64,000 bases of DNA from Paulinella micropora (GCA_009731375.1 BJOX01000372.1:182891-246890); one strand, 5' to 3'; numbered from the stretch's first letter, positions 31,501-40,222 are shown. A program made the numbers and translations. The notes: generated from the sequence alone by a model not told the origin.

Positions 31501-32795
31501 TGCTTATCTGTCGTCCGGCTACCCGATGTTGCGCTCGGGGCTGGAGAGCTGGAGGACGAAGATGAAGAAGAAGAAGATAAGGAAGAGGAGGACGAGGAGC
31601 CGTCTTTGTAGTCGTCGTGACTACGTCGTCGCCGTCGGTCGGGCTGGCAGCTGGTCTTGGGCTTCTTGTATTTCCGGCCTATCCGCTTGCTGGAACGACC
31701 TCTGCCGGTATCCGCGTCTTCGTCGGCGGGCGGAGAGTCTTCTCTTTCATCCTTGCCGCTACGTCCTTGAAGTTCGTATTCCTCTTTCTCTTCCTCTTCC
31801 TCATCTCGCGCTCTACTATATTCCAATCGCCGCTGTGATTTCGAATCAGCGGGTGAGAGGCCGCGTGGATTCGAGCGGGATGAAATGCGCGGAGAGAAGG
31901 AGATGCGGTCAGACGGAGACCCTTCCTCCGCGTGAGGAAGGGTTCTGAAATCCCCAGTGGCGTCGCGTCGGCCGAAGGGATCTAGGACCTGTGATTGTAA
32001 ATCGTATAGCATGCGCTCCTTCCACGGCTGACACCGCGGAAGGAAGTGTGTGAGGACCCTGTGATGGTGCTGAAGACGATGATGACGATGATGACGATGA
32101 TGACGATGATGACGATGATGACGATGATGACGATGATGACGATGATGACGATGATGACGATGATGACGATGATGACGATGATGAAAAGTATGTCGTTGGT
32201 GGTGATGTGGCAAGTATGACGATGGTGCTTGCAATAATGATGTGGGGGCAGCCGGTGAAAAGGGCGAAGGGGTGGGATCCTGCCGAGCTCTGAGTTTCCA
32301 TCGTAAGCCCGAATTCTTGGAGAGCGTGATGACTGGATAGGTCGTCTCCGGCCTTCCAGTTACCGGAGCGGGGGAAAGTTGCTCCTTCGTGGAAAACATC
32401 TCCGCGTCCTGGGGAAGGATCACTTTGTGGAGCATCGCAAACTCAAGACGGCAATGTGTGTTCCAGGAAGAGACTGACTCCCAACCAAGATCAACGGGGA
32501 CTAGCGGAAGGTTTAGATAGGCTGCTATATCACGTGAATCCCGGTCTACCCGAGTGCCAAGATAGGTCGAGGCGAGATCGAGGCGCACGATGTTTGGTAT
32601 CGTTTCCTTGATATCCATCTCGTCCTGTATGGATGGGACACCATAGGGGTAGCCCTTGGCCCGCAGTGCCCTCGAATACGGATTCAAGATGTCTGCAAGA
32701 CAAGGTGAATACGTGCTTGGGTGCACTACGACCTGGGTTTTCTCGTAAGCCGGCGTGTTGAGCATATGCTGCAGTGCCCGCACCTCTGTCTGCAC
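28377..32795 (-). CDS. pol: Ty3-like reverse transcriptase-RNase H polyprotein
   Basis: This is a 1,472-codon frame. Residues about 1-200 are unassigned. Residues about 205-245 are a His/Arg run encoded by GATGATGAC repeats (32068-32182). Residues about 330-450 are charged and Ser-rich. A basic, Cys-containing segment follows. RT spans about 750-970, with VFDYRAVNDRL near 815, LSALDMVDGFSHL, and the catalytic YIDD at about 918. RNase H spans about 1060-1170 (LRTDASIVGIGG, REAYGIIYGV, VTDHRPLIWL). Next is the integrase zinc-finger histidine half, after which the frame is lost. RT and RH catalytic residues are intact. The long N-terminal extension before RT is unusual. Confidence 0.88.
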   Translation of the reverse strand: MQTEVRALQHMLNTPAYEKTQVVVHPSTYSPCLADILNPYSRALRAKGYPYGVPSIQDEMDIKETIPNIVRLDLASTYLGTRVDRDSRDIAAYLNLPLVPVDLGWESVSSWNTHCRLEFAMLHKVILPQDAEMFSTKEQLSPAPVTGRPETTYPVITLSKNSGLRWKLRARQDPTPSPFSPAAPTSLLQAPSSYLPHHHQRHTFHHRHHRHHRHHRHHRHHRHHRHHRHHRHHRHHRHHRLQHHHRVLTHFLPRCQPWKERMLYDLQSQVLDPFGRRDATGDFRTLPHAEEGSPSDRISFSPRISSRSNPRGLSPADSKSQRRLEYSRARDEEEEEKEEYELQGRSGKDEREDSPPADEDADTGRGRSSKRIGRKYKKPKTSCQPDRRRRRSHDDYKDGSSSSSSLSSSSSSSSSSSPAPSATSGSRTTDKQEKTEDKNKNKERSKRGSRGKAHKVRTWHYHEVAYDHQGRRYLRTVSQGERKPIRSQHQAQQQRMRQAMIHGWKNPVQRWTTGIPARRNAPRSTLPRRGPRRVRSEPSLPRPAYSRPQNLVPETRSNVYAPRATHLRQQTRNVYHPTRCLCFEHWLCHNVNRPLLRDSCASVRTPLNMSRRCAGRSDNPYPNPIKPHIVAQLMLPHDREHPPISGLDWLSMNMTSDPGILLVTPDYITGLFPDPVLMLSEQLCRQYIDEQKERKAEPPKPKFGPDTISSNLTPPQKKRAKDFLERYSDRFHEKAGCLTHTVISLKLRPGAQPIWVPCPRWTPAVREFLTQWADDMLATGRYSFASPNCEWATRPCPVGKFNSLLQDHFKGIRMVFDYRAVNDRLILPVPGLPNPDYHRELFAGYNYLSALDMVDGFSHLKIDPTDGSRDILAVWTPRGLLVPNYMTQGIHRAPGDFQRAVDKSFGHLPFWGQTAAAYIDDVHLAHDNFDVHMYQLEKLMEAAEAAGCYFAADKLRIGYNSLPVLGKVCSKKGVAADTSKIDANLKISQPQNITEVRSILGMTNFIQAHIPNYSHLVAPLSDLLKSTNARPTGPNFFREKEKKCFAKLKRVLTTLPILAKYNKTQQLYLRTDASIVGIGGALHSGPEKSAPVISYFSLKFTDTQSRWVTYVREAYGIIYGVQQSRYYIDASDHPLTIVTDHRPLIWLYHARSPMVVGWVLDHLQTIRFKVEYIQGKQNLLPDALSCVPCISPGQPTLLGEVEATNQLLDTIPATMLQSSGRSFWLAIDGSHPQLDARFKKHDCRILRGAPTIKTLQAPWDYAIVIPPAERAPEVARQLFALNKPFAVLVPQDMVHLIPDGETISRETVLACHKIVFLEDNLVWLVHNFGLDRHAVLNMYATSHAPRVTRADIQSAQKEDPLLQPLWDGSTSIGQGNTLLFFKGGLAVHIMPDRSRRIYVPNPLIRKLVSHAHLIQNHAKVPTLAPYIHQRYIWFGPMGKTRCTPTLRLSSKIATFVNYHKPASHLIMAAITR

Positions 32796-32945
32796 CTGTA
32801 TGAAAAAGGGGACATTCGCTAGCGTTGTTCAGTACCACTTCTGGTCGTGTGCCGAAGAAGGCAGGTTCCGAAGAAGATAGTCCTGTACCGGGGCTAAAGT
32901 GTCTATACCCCTGCTATCGCGCTTCCATAAATAAGGAAGGTTGAT

Positions 32946-33281
32946 TTAATTTTGCTCCAGTATTTCTCTGTCCGGGCTATCAGTCAAGAGGCGCGCAAGT
33001 ATGCCTTTATTGGGACTTACATCCCACTTGTCTGTCGGGAGGATGGGATGATGTTTGTCCGTAGAACAAATTGTCATGTCCATGTTTGCGAAATAGTTCG
33101 CCGGCAGATCCGCGAAAAAGGAGAAAGTCGGGCGCGAAAATCCGATAGACCGCTTGATATCATATGGGTGAGTGCAGTATCTTATGGCAGAATTCGATGG
33201 CAATTGAAAAAGATAGACATGCAAACCACTGCCATAAGTGCTCAAAGGCAAAATGGTATTGTACGAAAATAGGGCAGCCAA
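32946..33281 (-). CDS. Short frame upstream of RT ORF, unassigned
   Basis: A 111-codon frame ends 150 bp before the RT frame start. Its tail (GILARLLTDSPDREILEQN) has coding-like composition and may be the continuation of the 33242-33769 frame. No motif is recognised. It could be part of the interrupted polyprotein. Confidence 0.3.
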   Translation of the reverse strand: MAALFSYNTILPLSTYGSGLHVYLFQLPSNSAIRYCTHPYDIKRSIGFSRPTFSFFADLPANYFANMDMTICSTDKHHPILPTDKWDVSPNKGILARLLTDSPDREILEQN

Positions 33282-33769
33282 GATGGGGCAGCATCATGCC
33301 GTCCTATGCTGCCCCTTGATCGTACCGGTTCCACCGATACAGTGTGGGACCATGGAAATGGGACTACGTGATTCATCTGCTGAGACACACTCTGTCCCCC
33401 ATGTCCCGGGTAGAGTCCTGATAGGTGGCCCATGAAACCATATGGCCGTTCGTGCGAGTATGATATGTAATGCCTGAAAAGCAGGGTATCGGATATCGGG
33501 TCTTCCTGGTCCAACCCAAAAGCCAGAATTGAGGCCAATTGAGCTCTGGATCGTCCCCAAACCGGCGGATGGTGAAACATCGTCAGTGGGGTCCGATTCA
33601 TAACCATGGCCGGCAATACCAACTTGAGAGGGAGACCGTTCAGCTTACTGATATGTTTCGGGGTATGGTTCGTTTCGACGTACTGGATGTTGCAGCGGTG
33701 AGTTACCGCAGGGTTTTTGACAAAGCGATCGTGATGCGCATCTACTTCGGTGCGTTTTTCGATGCACAT
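33242..33769 (-). CDS. Unassigned polyprotein segment
   Basis: A 175-codon frame (MCIEKRTEVDAHHDRF...) overlaps the next frame by 28 bp. It has His- and Pro-containing, folded-looking sequence with no recognisable enzyme motif. Strand, spacing and overlap suggest that it belongs to the protease-RT interval of the element, separated by single indels. Confidence 0.4.
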   Translation of the reverse strand: MCIEKRTEVDAHHDRFVKNPAVTHRCNIQYVETNHTPKHISKLNGLPLKLVLPAMVMNRTPLTMFHHPPVWGRSRAQLASILAFGLDQEDPISDTLLFRHYISYSHERPYGFMGHLSGLYPGHGGQSVSQQMNHVVPFPWSHTVSVEPVRSRGSIGRHDAAPSWLPYFRTIPFCL

Positions 33770-34272
33770 TCAATCATCCTGGGGGTTGGTTTGTATGGGG
33801 GGCTGGTCCTTGCAAGCAAGGAACAAAAGCGATGCATTCTGACAGGAGGACATCCTCGGGCTGAAAGGCCCGGGTCACGCTCCTGATGACAAAGGTTCAT
33901 GGTTTTCATAGTGACACCTGCAAAGGTATGAACGACTTGACAGTCGATGTAACCTGGGCCAATATAAGGCGCGATATATCCCTTGTTGTCGAGGAATATA
34001 CGGTCTCTTTGGTTGACTTGCGCCATGATTTCTGGCAACTGGCGTAGGGATACCCGAGCCCACGCCTCAGCCTGTTGGACTCTAGGGGCTACGTATGCTA
34101 CTGATCTAATCAGCTGGCTCGAGTATAAGCGTGTGGCTACGTAACTATGTTGGTGCATGTCCTTATATCTTGTCAATTGACGGAGCTGTGAGAAGCACCG
34201 ATCTAGATGTATGTGGCTGCCATGAAGCGGGATTTCATACCACCGTCCTCGCAGATCTCGAGTCGGTGTCAC
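33742..34272 (-). CDS. Unassigned polyprotein segment
   Basis: A 176-codon frame (MTPTRDLRGRWYEIPLHG...). The middle part (EIMAQVNQRDRIFLDNKGYI) looks like a folded domain. It continues the 34269-35132 frame with a 4-bp overlap. No family is recognised. Confidence 0.4.
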   Translation of the reverse strand: MTPTRDLRGRWYEIPLHGSHIHLDRCFSQLRQLTRYKDMHQHSYVATRLYSSQLIRSVAYVAPRVQQAEAWARVSLRQLPEIMAQVNQRDRIFLDNKGYIAPYIGPGYIDCQVVHTFAGVTMKTMNLCHQERDPGLSARGCPPVRMHRFCSLLARTSPPYKPTPRMIECASKNAPK

Positions 34273-35132
34273 ACTATCGTGATATTGCCTGGATCGTCAA
34301 AAGACGGGTCCTCGTAGATCCCATGGACCCGGATGAGGTAAGGCAGGTAATAGTAGCAACGATGGTTGCATTTAATGTGCTGACCGAATTGGACGAGATC
34401 TTCCCAATAGGGGCGGAGGCGGACAATCGGGTTTTGAATAATGAACAGTGACTTCCGGTCATTATAAACGTCCTTCAAAACCGCACCTCCTATTTGCGGG
34501 ACAGCTGGTATGCTCTTGCCTTCACGGTGCATATCTCTCTCGAACCCGACGTGTGTGCGGGTAACCATGCGTGGTCCTACTGGGTGCATGATGTTTTTTC
34601 GACCCGGGGTTGATAGACCCGCTCTCCGTGGAGTTGTAGGTCTTCCCTGGTCGAGTTGTCTCATGCCAGTATCAGTTATAGCGCGGCCTCGGACCGCTAT
34701 GAGCTGAAGGTTAGTCAAATTCGAATCTCCTTGTGGGAAGGTTCGAGCTGCGTTAGGGGAGATTGATACATAGCGGCAGGACATGAGAGAAAACCCCAAT
34801 GATCGTTGTGATCCCTGTGTCCAAAATTGTGGCAATCCTGGTATAGGGGATTGCTGGGCTAAGGGTGGAAGTGATCGTGGCAAAGAGGACGATGAGGAGC
34901 TAGCTTGCGATAGGGGTACAGGCGTAGCGGTTTGACGCGCCGGTGTCCCTGACGACGACGTCGCCGCCGGGGGCGTGCCATCTATCACTATAAGCTCCCT
35001 CTCCAACCGAGTCGGTCTTGGAGGAGAAATTAGTGCGTTAGGAGACGTGACGTTCGAGAGAGCGGGCGATGTGACGCTAGCACCTGGTTGTGCCTTAGCG
35101 CCGGGGGGAGACGGTGACGTGACGTTCGACAA
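34269..35132 (-). CDS. Unassigned segment, Ser/Pro linker plus folded part
   Basis: A 287-codon frame. The first 110 residues are Ser/Pro/Thr-rich with repeats of (L)SNVTSP. The remainder (ISPNAARTFPQGDSNLTNLQ...) is a mixed, folded-looking sequence. It follows the 35095-35943 frame with a 38-bp overlap, consistent with one frameshift. No catalytic motif is visible. Confidence 0.45.
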   Translation of the reverse strand: MSNVTSPSPPGAKAQPGASVTSPALSNVTSPNALISPPRPTRLERELIVIDGTPPAATSSSGTPARQTATPVPLSQASSSSSSLPRSLPPLAQQSPIPGLPQFWTQGSQRSLGFSLMSCRYVSISPNAARTFPQGDSNLTNLQLIAVRGRAITDTGMRQLDQGRPTTPRRAGLSTPGRKNIMHPVGPRMVTRTHVGFERDMHREGKSIPAVPQIGGAVLKDVYNDRKSLFIIQNPIVRLRPYWEDLVQFGQHIKCNHRCYYYLPYLIRVHGIYEDPSFDDPGNITIV

Positions 35133-35943
35133 AGCGGGCGAGAGCGGGAGTTGTCGGTGAGAAAGTAGGTTCTATGGGAGACTCCCTAGGTCCTAACCGG
35201 CTAGGCGTATCGGCCGATCCGGGCTTGCGTGCCCACTCGCTAGGAGACGCGGTGGAGGGAGTGGGTGATGGTCCTCCGGGAGTCTCGTGTGAGGCTTGCG
35301 TGGCCCGGTGATCTTGCCCCGAGCTCGAAGAACTCGAGCTTGAGCTTGAAGCGGTGGCTCCTTCAAGATCAGCCTGGGCTGGCGTCGCCGTCTCACTAGG
35401 TGACGGTGGTCCCTGAGGAGTCACATCCTCCTCCTCGCATATTGGGGGAAGACCCGTGATCGGAAAAGCCGAGACCGGTGTACGATCCAGTCGGGCCGCT
35501 GTGGTCCGAGATCGTGTCTGTCGCGGTGTGGGGAATGTACGGTCAGTACTGTCCTCCTGCTTCTCCTCCGTCTCGTCTGTCTTCTCTTCGCTTTCTTCTT
35601 TCTCTTTCTGTTCCTCTTCATCATCACTCCCGTCAGTGGTGATCGCCACCAAAGGGAGGAGACTAAAAGGACATTCCTTAAGGTCTTGCTTTTGGGCTTC
35701 CTCCTCGTTATCATCCGAGGGGAGGTCCATCAGCGTGACCACCTGGTGGCAGGGACCATCTCTTAGATTGTCCTGCTTCGCAAAACCTGATTGACAGTCT
35801 CGCTGGGCTGTCGGGGCGGGGGTCAGGATCTCAAACTCATCCAAGAGGATTTGTTCGTCCTCCGCCCGTGTCGGCACGGCCGGCCACTGTTGGCCAGCTG
35901 CCATACGGGTGAAAAGGGCATCCGTGGATATGTTGGTCTGCAT
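35095..35943 (-). CDS. pol: Protease end plus acidic Ser-rich linker
   Basis: The sequence just upstream in this frame (PPGADILLGTALIMQTNIST) looks like the conserved C-terminal hydrophobic segment of a retropepsin. The frame thus continues the protease after a shift near 36011. The rest is an acidic (DDEEEQKEKEESEEK) and Ser/Pro-rich linker of about 250 residues. Confidence 0.5.
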   Translation of the reverse strand: MQTNISTDALFTRMAAGQQWPAVPTRAEDEQILLDEFEILTPAPTAQRDCQSGFAKQDNLRDGPCHQVVTLMDLPSDDNEEEAQKQDLKECPFSLLPLVAITTDGSDDEEEQKEKEESEEKTDETEEKQEDSTDRTFPTPRQTRSRTTAARLDRTPVSAFPITGLPPICEEEDVTPQGPPSPSETATPAQADLEGATASSSSSSSSSSGQDHRATQASHETPGGPSPTPSTASPSEWARKPGSADTPSRLGPRESPIEPTFSPTTPALARFVERHVTVSPRR

Positions 35944-36010
35944 GATAAGGGCAGTGCCAAGTAGAATATCCGCTCCCGGGGGAACATGCTGGGAGGTGTA
36001 GAGGTAAATC

Positions 36011-36901
36011 TCATCCCAGCCTTGGACCTCTTGTAGGGAGGACTTGGATGTAGAGACGTATGCCTCTGACCATAGTTATGATCCCTTGAGCCGTGCGGGC
36101 TGTCAGGATGGGCAAATCCATTTCAGTCAGGCCCATCTTGGAGGACAAGCGTGCGTGGATCAGCCCCAAGGTATTACATCCAGTGTCAATTATGACAAAG
36201 ATGTCGATAGCCTTGTCGGCGGTCTGATCCAGTCCGGCAATAGCCAGGACCCGTCCTTGGAGGACATTTGCCTTACGAGGTCGTACGGGAGCGACATAAC
36301 GGCATTCAAGAGCCGTGTCAGTCCCGTCGTCCAATATATTATGGGTGCTTACCTGGCTAGGGTCGTCTACCGTCGCTTGAGCCGCCATCACCGCCGCCAT
36401 AGGGGCATCCTTGCGTTCCTTGCGGTCTTTTCCGCGTCGATCCTTCTGTCCGGGGCCAGCGCGTTGCTTCCCGGCCCGCGGGGGGCACCAATGCGAGTCG
36501 AGCCCCTTCTCCAGATCGCGCGTGCGTGTCCTACAGACTTCGAGAGTATGATTTGGTTTATCGACCTTGCCGAAGTGTTGACAGTAGGCACAGGGCTCGG
36601 AGCTCTTGTTGTGCGGCGTGCGATTCTCCTTGGCGGGGTGCCGGCTCGGCGATCTTGATCGCGTTCGCCCCAGAAAAGCGTGCAGTATTGGTTGTACGCC
36701 CGCCGGACGAACTCGAAGGCGCAGAGCCCTTGCGTTGGTCCGGGCCCGGGCCAGGCTTCGGCCTGTTCTGCTGATGGGACGCCGGAGCTTGCCTCGCCAC
36801 GACCTGCAGCTGACTACCCGAGGGGATGTCGCGGGGCCACTTGGTTCTTGGCTTCCTCGTGCTCTCCTTGGCCCTCTCCTTGCGAGGAGGGCGCCGGCCA
36901 T
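36011..36901 (-). CDS. pol: Nucleocapsid knuckle and aspartic protease
   Basis: The first 90 residues are an out-of-phase reading of the basic gag tail. From about residue 100 it reads a CAYCQHFGKVDKPNHTLEVC knuckle (C-x2-C-x10-H-x4-C), a basic Lys/Arg stretch, and then a retropepsin with IDIFVIIDTGCNTLGL, where DTG is the catalytic aspartate motif. The frame ends inside the protease, which continues in 35095-35943. The long C-to-H spacing is atypical for a retroviral CCHC box. Confidence 0.7.
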   Translation of the reverse strand: MAGALLARRGPRRARGSQEPSGPATSPRVVSCRSWRGKLRRPISRTGRSLARARTNARALRLRVRPAGVQPILHAFLGRTRSRSPSRHPAKENRTPHNKSSEPCAYCQHFGKVDKPNHTLEVCRTRTRDLEKGLDSHWCPPRAGKQRAGPGQKDRRGKDRKERKDAPMAAVMAAQATVDDPSQVSTHNILDDGTDTALECRYVAPVRPRKANVLQGRVLAIAGLDQTADKAIDIFVIIDTGCNTLGLIHARLSSKMGLTEMDLPILTARTAQGIITMVRGIRLYIQVLPTRGPRLG

Positions 36902-37259
36902 AGTCGGAATCCGGTGCCGTCAGGATCATTTTGGGGTCCCAATCCGTCAAGGTACGCGGGTTAGCTTTGAGGATGAGGTACCTCATCTCTTCCAACGTGC
37001 GTGTCGGCGCAATGCCTCGCTTCTTACTTTCTATCTGCAGAGCTTCTATGTGCTGTATCTCCATAGGGGAGACACGTCGCCGGGCTACCTCATACTTATG
37101 GGATTCCTCGGCCACTAGGCCTTCGTTTTGCAGCTGCCTGAAGAGCTTCTGTAAACGCGTGATATAATTGGCCAAGTTCTCTTTTGACCGTCTCTGCATG
37201 TCATTCCTGTAACTCGGGCCGAAAGGCTTGGTAACGTCGTAGACGATGTCGATTTTCAA
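36558..37259 (-). CDS. gag: Gag middle and basic tail
   Basis: A 233-codon frame whose first 120 residues (MKIDIVYDVTKPFGPSYRND...) are helical and capsid-like, with RLQKLFRQLQNEG. Pro/Lys/Arg-rich sequence follows. It leads into the zinc-knuckle frame with a shift around 36620. Function is assigned from position only. Confidence 0.5.
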   Translation of the reverse strand: MKIDIVYDVTKPFGPSYRNDMQRRSKENLANYITRLQKLFRQLQNEGLVAEESHKYEVARRRVSPMEIQHIEALQIESKKRGIAPTRTLEEMRYLILKANPRTLTDWDPKMILTAPDSDYGRRPPRKERAKESTRKPRTKWPRDIPSGSQLQVVARQAPASHQQNRPKPGPGPDQRKGSAPSSSSGGRTTNTARFSGANAIKIAEPAPRQGESHAAQQELRALCLLSTLRQGR

Positions 37260-37425
37260 CCGTGAGTCTACTCAGTAGTTCAGCCAGATCCATGGCAACA
37301 GCTGCAGAGACTTCATGTAGGAGTCTTTGGAAGAAGTTCTCGCCGACCACGCGTTGAGGAAGATCTCGGCCTCAGACTGGGTCATAAAAGGGAAACATTG
37401 GAAAGAAATAGGCGCAAGGTGTATC

Positions 37426-37764
37426 CTATACGTGGTCGAACTTAAGCTTTTTGATCTCCCGCATGCGGCGTTGGTTCCGTTCGGTAACAGACTCAAATGG
37501 CGCAACCATCATAAGGACGGTGCTGCCACTAAAGCGTATACCATTCCGGGTACGTGACGGCTCGGAACTACTCGACGGGGGCTGCTCGCCACTACTAGAG
37601 GATGCACTAGTTGTCACTCTACTCCCAGACGGGTTGTCCTCCTCCGCTTCGATCGTCGGGGCAGCTGGGCTGGCTAAAGCCGTTCCGGCTACCTCTGGCG
37701 TGACCGCTGCGGAGGCTGCGGTTTCCGCGACCGCCGTCCCGGTCTCTATCTTCGTCGCTCCCAC
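37426..37764 (-). CDS. Gag linker fragment, Ala/Ser/Glu-rich
   Basis: A 112-codon frame of low-complexity Ala/Thr/Ser sequence ends in RNQRRMREIKKLKFDHV. It lies between the N-terminal and middle gag frames. The interval 37765-38150 continues in shifted frames. A disordered linker is likely. Confidence 0.35.
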   Translation of the reverse strand: MGATKIETGTAVAETAASAAVTPEVAGTALASPAAPTIEAEEDNPSGSRVTTSASSSSGEQPPSSSSEPSRTRNGIRFSGSTVLMMVAPFESVTERNQRRMREIKKLKFDHV

Positions 37765-38150
37765 CAGCTGGCGGGAGCGATTGCCTAACCGTGGAGAAAG
37801 TCACGATACGTGGAGGGGCAGAACGGGGTCGGCTTGAGGACTGCCCGATTCGGGGGGATAGAGGGAGGCTGTCACCGTCGGCTGGCTCTGCCCCTCGCTC
37901 TGGAGAGAAAGAGAACAGAGGGCCTTTCGACTCTTCTTCCTCCTCGACTACCCTTCCGTATGGGGAGACAAAAAGCGCGCTGTCTTCGTACCGGGAGTCC
38001 GGAGGGGAGGCGAATGATCCCGGGAAGCTTGGGCTTCGTTGAGAAACCTCGGGGTCGGGGATGAACCATACCCTGATGCTAGTGGGGAAAATGCCCCGTC
38101 AGCAGTCGGTCTCGGTCGGGAAAACAGAGAACGCTATGCCTCTGACCCGC

Positions 38151-38948
38151 CTATGGGGCCCAAACTACTTCCTGAAGGGCGAGAGGGTCTGGGAAGGCTG
38201 TGATGGGGCCACCAAAGCGTGGGGAGCCAGTTGGGGGGAACCTTACCGGGGCGGGGGCCGCCATGGAGCGCGATGACGATGCTGCCGCCGTAGCCGGAGG
38301 CATCGTCGCTGCCGTAGCCGTAGCCGTAGTCGTAGTCGTAGTCGTAGTCGTAGCTCCTGCCAGCGGGGGGCGAGTTGGGCCCATGATAGGAGCCGCCGTG
38401 GCCGTGGCCGCTGGTGCCGGAATCGTCACGTAGCGTATGGAGCTGGGGCCGTTGTCCGGGGACAGAACCCAACCGACCTTTTTCGCAAGGTCGTTGTACC
38501 TACTTATAGCTAGGTCTCTCTCACCTCTATAAGCGGTCCACTTATGGAAAGTGGATGGGTCCAACCAATAACCCACCATCTGCTCAAGGGGCTGCATGGG
38601 GAGAAAAGGCTCCTCCTCAAGATTGAGAAGGCAGTCCTTTACTGCTTTCGCTAAGAGGGGGCCGAGGTCCTTATTTAACGTCATTAGTACGACCTTAATG
38701 AAGTGGGCGCGGCTCATTCCGTCCATCTGGGGCGAGAGCTTCTTGGCCGAGCCGCACTTGAGGGCCTTTGTGTATGTGTCTATGAAGGGGACCTTGAGGT
38801 TGGTGCGCAGCGTACGAGAGATGTTGAGGCATTCCTCTCGGTGGTAGACTTCCTGACTCGGACTGACCAGGTCGTAATTGGGGCGAGGAAATGAGGCTGA
38901 AAGGCTCATTTCGTCACACCTGAACGTAGAAGACCCACGATGTAGCAA
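38151..38948 (-). CDS. gag: Gag N-terminal region
   Basis: A 265-codon frame with a plausible ATG at its start. Residues about 20-165 look folded (RTLRTNLKVPFIDTYTKALK, HFIKVVLMTLNKDLGPLLAK). A Thr/Ala run follows, encoded by GTAGTC-type repeats (38309-38357), and then Pro-rich sequence. It is the most upstream coding part of the minus-strand element and is therefore called gag by position. Confidence 0.5.
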   Translation of the reverse strand: MLHRGSSTFRCDEMSLSASFPRPNYDLVSPSQEVYHREECLNISRTLRTNLKVPFIDTYTKALKCGSAKKLSPQMDGMSRAHFIKVVLMTLNKDLGPLLAKAVKDCLLNLEEEPFLPMQPLEQMVGYWLDPSTFHKWTAYRGERDLAISRYNDLAKKVGWVLSPDNGPSSIRYVTIPAPAATATAAPIMGPTRPPLAGATTTTTTTTTATATAATMPPATAAASSSRSMAAPAPVRFPPTGSPRFGGPITAFPDPLALQEVVWAP

Positions 38949-39301
38949 ACAGGTCTGGAATTTGCAAAGGAGACCTTTAGGGTTGGTTGCTACTCGATGT
39001 GGCTTGCTTGAGGGACTGTCCTATGTATGCAAGGGACTTGAACAGACTTGAACAGACTTGAACAAGACTTGAATACATGGTACAAGTCGCCTCTCTGTGT
39101 GTGGTGAACATGAACAACGGTCACCATGACCGGCCACTCAAAGACAGGTGAGAACTAGCTGTCCGGAGGCTGTGTGGGTGTAATGGCAGACTTGAGCTTG
39201 CTCGCTGTTGGTGTTTCCAGAAGCAGGTAGGTGTTCCCCAATTCGAGCTGTCGACAGCAGACACAAAGTGTGACTCTTCCGAAAAAATAGGGAAATTCGA
39301 A
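38949..39301. other. Leader of Ty3-like element, no gene seen
   Basis: This non-coding stretch includes four short direct copies of ACTTGAACAG-like sequence (39027-39075). It would be the leader between gag and the left terminus of the minus-strand element. No primer-binding site could be recognised. Confidence 0.4.
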
Positions 39302-39519
39302 TTGTAAGTCTTGACTACCCTCCTGTGAGGAAATTACCAACCGGCATTCAAATGAATACACACACTGCTGTCATTTAATCTCAAAATACTTCCGAGAACA
39401 GGGAAGGTACCAAAAGACGATGGGATGGTCAATTCCAGACAGTTGATAAATAAACGGAAAAATGAAGTAACGGAACTAAAAATAGAAGTGTAAACTTGAA
39501 GTAAAAACTTGAAGAAAGT
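39302..39519 (+). repeat. Dispersed repeat copy C, internally deleted
   Basis: The sequence matches copies A and B from TGTAAGTCTTGACTACCCTC to GGTCAATTCCAG, then jumps to ACAGTTGATAAATAAACGG and ends at AAGAAAGTT. About 320 bp of the other copies are missing. Same orientation as A and B. Confidence 0.7.
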
Positions 39520-40189
39520 TTTCGGTCCGGTACGGTAGTCATTCCGATAAAACGATTTAATAGTGCGTAGATATTCGACCGAAGATTATCATGTGTAGCC
39601 TTGTTCGACCGAACTTCATGACTCAGGTGGCCCCAGGTCACGATGAGTCTTATCGTAGTAATATAGCTTCTCCGTCTATCTCTTTTTCCTTGGATCTCAT
39701 TTATCGACTCGATCTCATCCTCGACTTGTTATACCGTAGACTTGCAATTGATACAGTAGCATACGATTAATATTGCCTGCGCCTTTCGATCTCGACTAAC
39801 TATACTAACGACACAGCTTCTCCGTCTATCTATTCTTCCTTGGATCTCATTTATCGACTCGATCTCATTATCGACTTGTTATACCGTAAAACTATGACCA
39901 TGTTGACCAGTGTTGCAATCCGCTCTTGACCATCTAGCCAAACTTTCCTCATGATCATTCTGACTACGCGTACGATCGCGGTCAGTGCTCATCATCACTA
40001 GTTTCCAATACGATGCGGAAACTTTCCCAGCTATTAAAGCTCTGTTATTTTTTTTCTCTGTTCATTTAAATCTCGTGATCGCTAATTGAGTCTACGCCTT
40101 CCTTCCGGCCGCGGTCTTCTTTACGTATGTTTCGAGGTCGCAACATTGTCAGTCCCGCAAAGAAACTTGGCCCTCGCTAACGCTCTTCG

Positions 40190-40190
<1 letters not shown>
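39520..40190. other. Intergenic with a 74-bp direct repeat
   Basis: The block AGCTTCTCCGTCTATCT...TCGACTTGTTATACCGTA occurs at 39665-39738 and 39815-39888 with a few changes. No coding frame is supported. A short GC-richer stretch just before the CT repeat (about 40095-40190) could be an exon, but splice sites and phase are not clear. Confidence 0.6.

Positions 40191-40191
<1 letters not shown>

Positions 40192-40222
<31 letters not shown>

Larger units (their letters stand above)
27073..38948 (-). mobile_element. Long Ty3/gypsy-like retrotransposon, frameshifted
   Basis: The minus-strand order from high to low coordinates is: gag-like frames (38.95-36.6 kb), a C-x2-C-x10-H-x4-C knuckle and DTG protease (36.9-35.9 kb), about 5 kb of Ser/Pro-rich and unassigned coding sequence, reverse transcriptase with YIDD, RNase H, and integrase with HHCC and D,D35E motifs and a GPY-like C-terminus. 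The order PR-RT-RH-INT defines the Metaviridae/Ty3 type. Several frameshifts mean it is not autonomous as assembled. Flanking repeats B and C are candidate termini, but they are not shown to be its LTRs. Confidence 0.8.
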
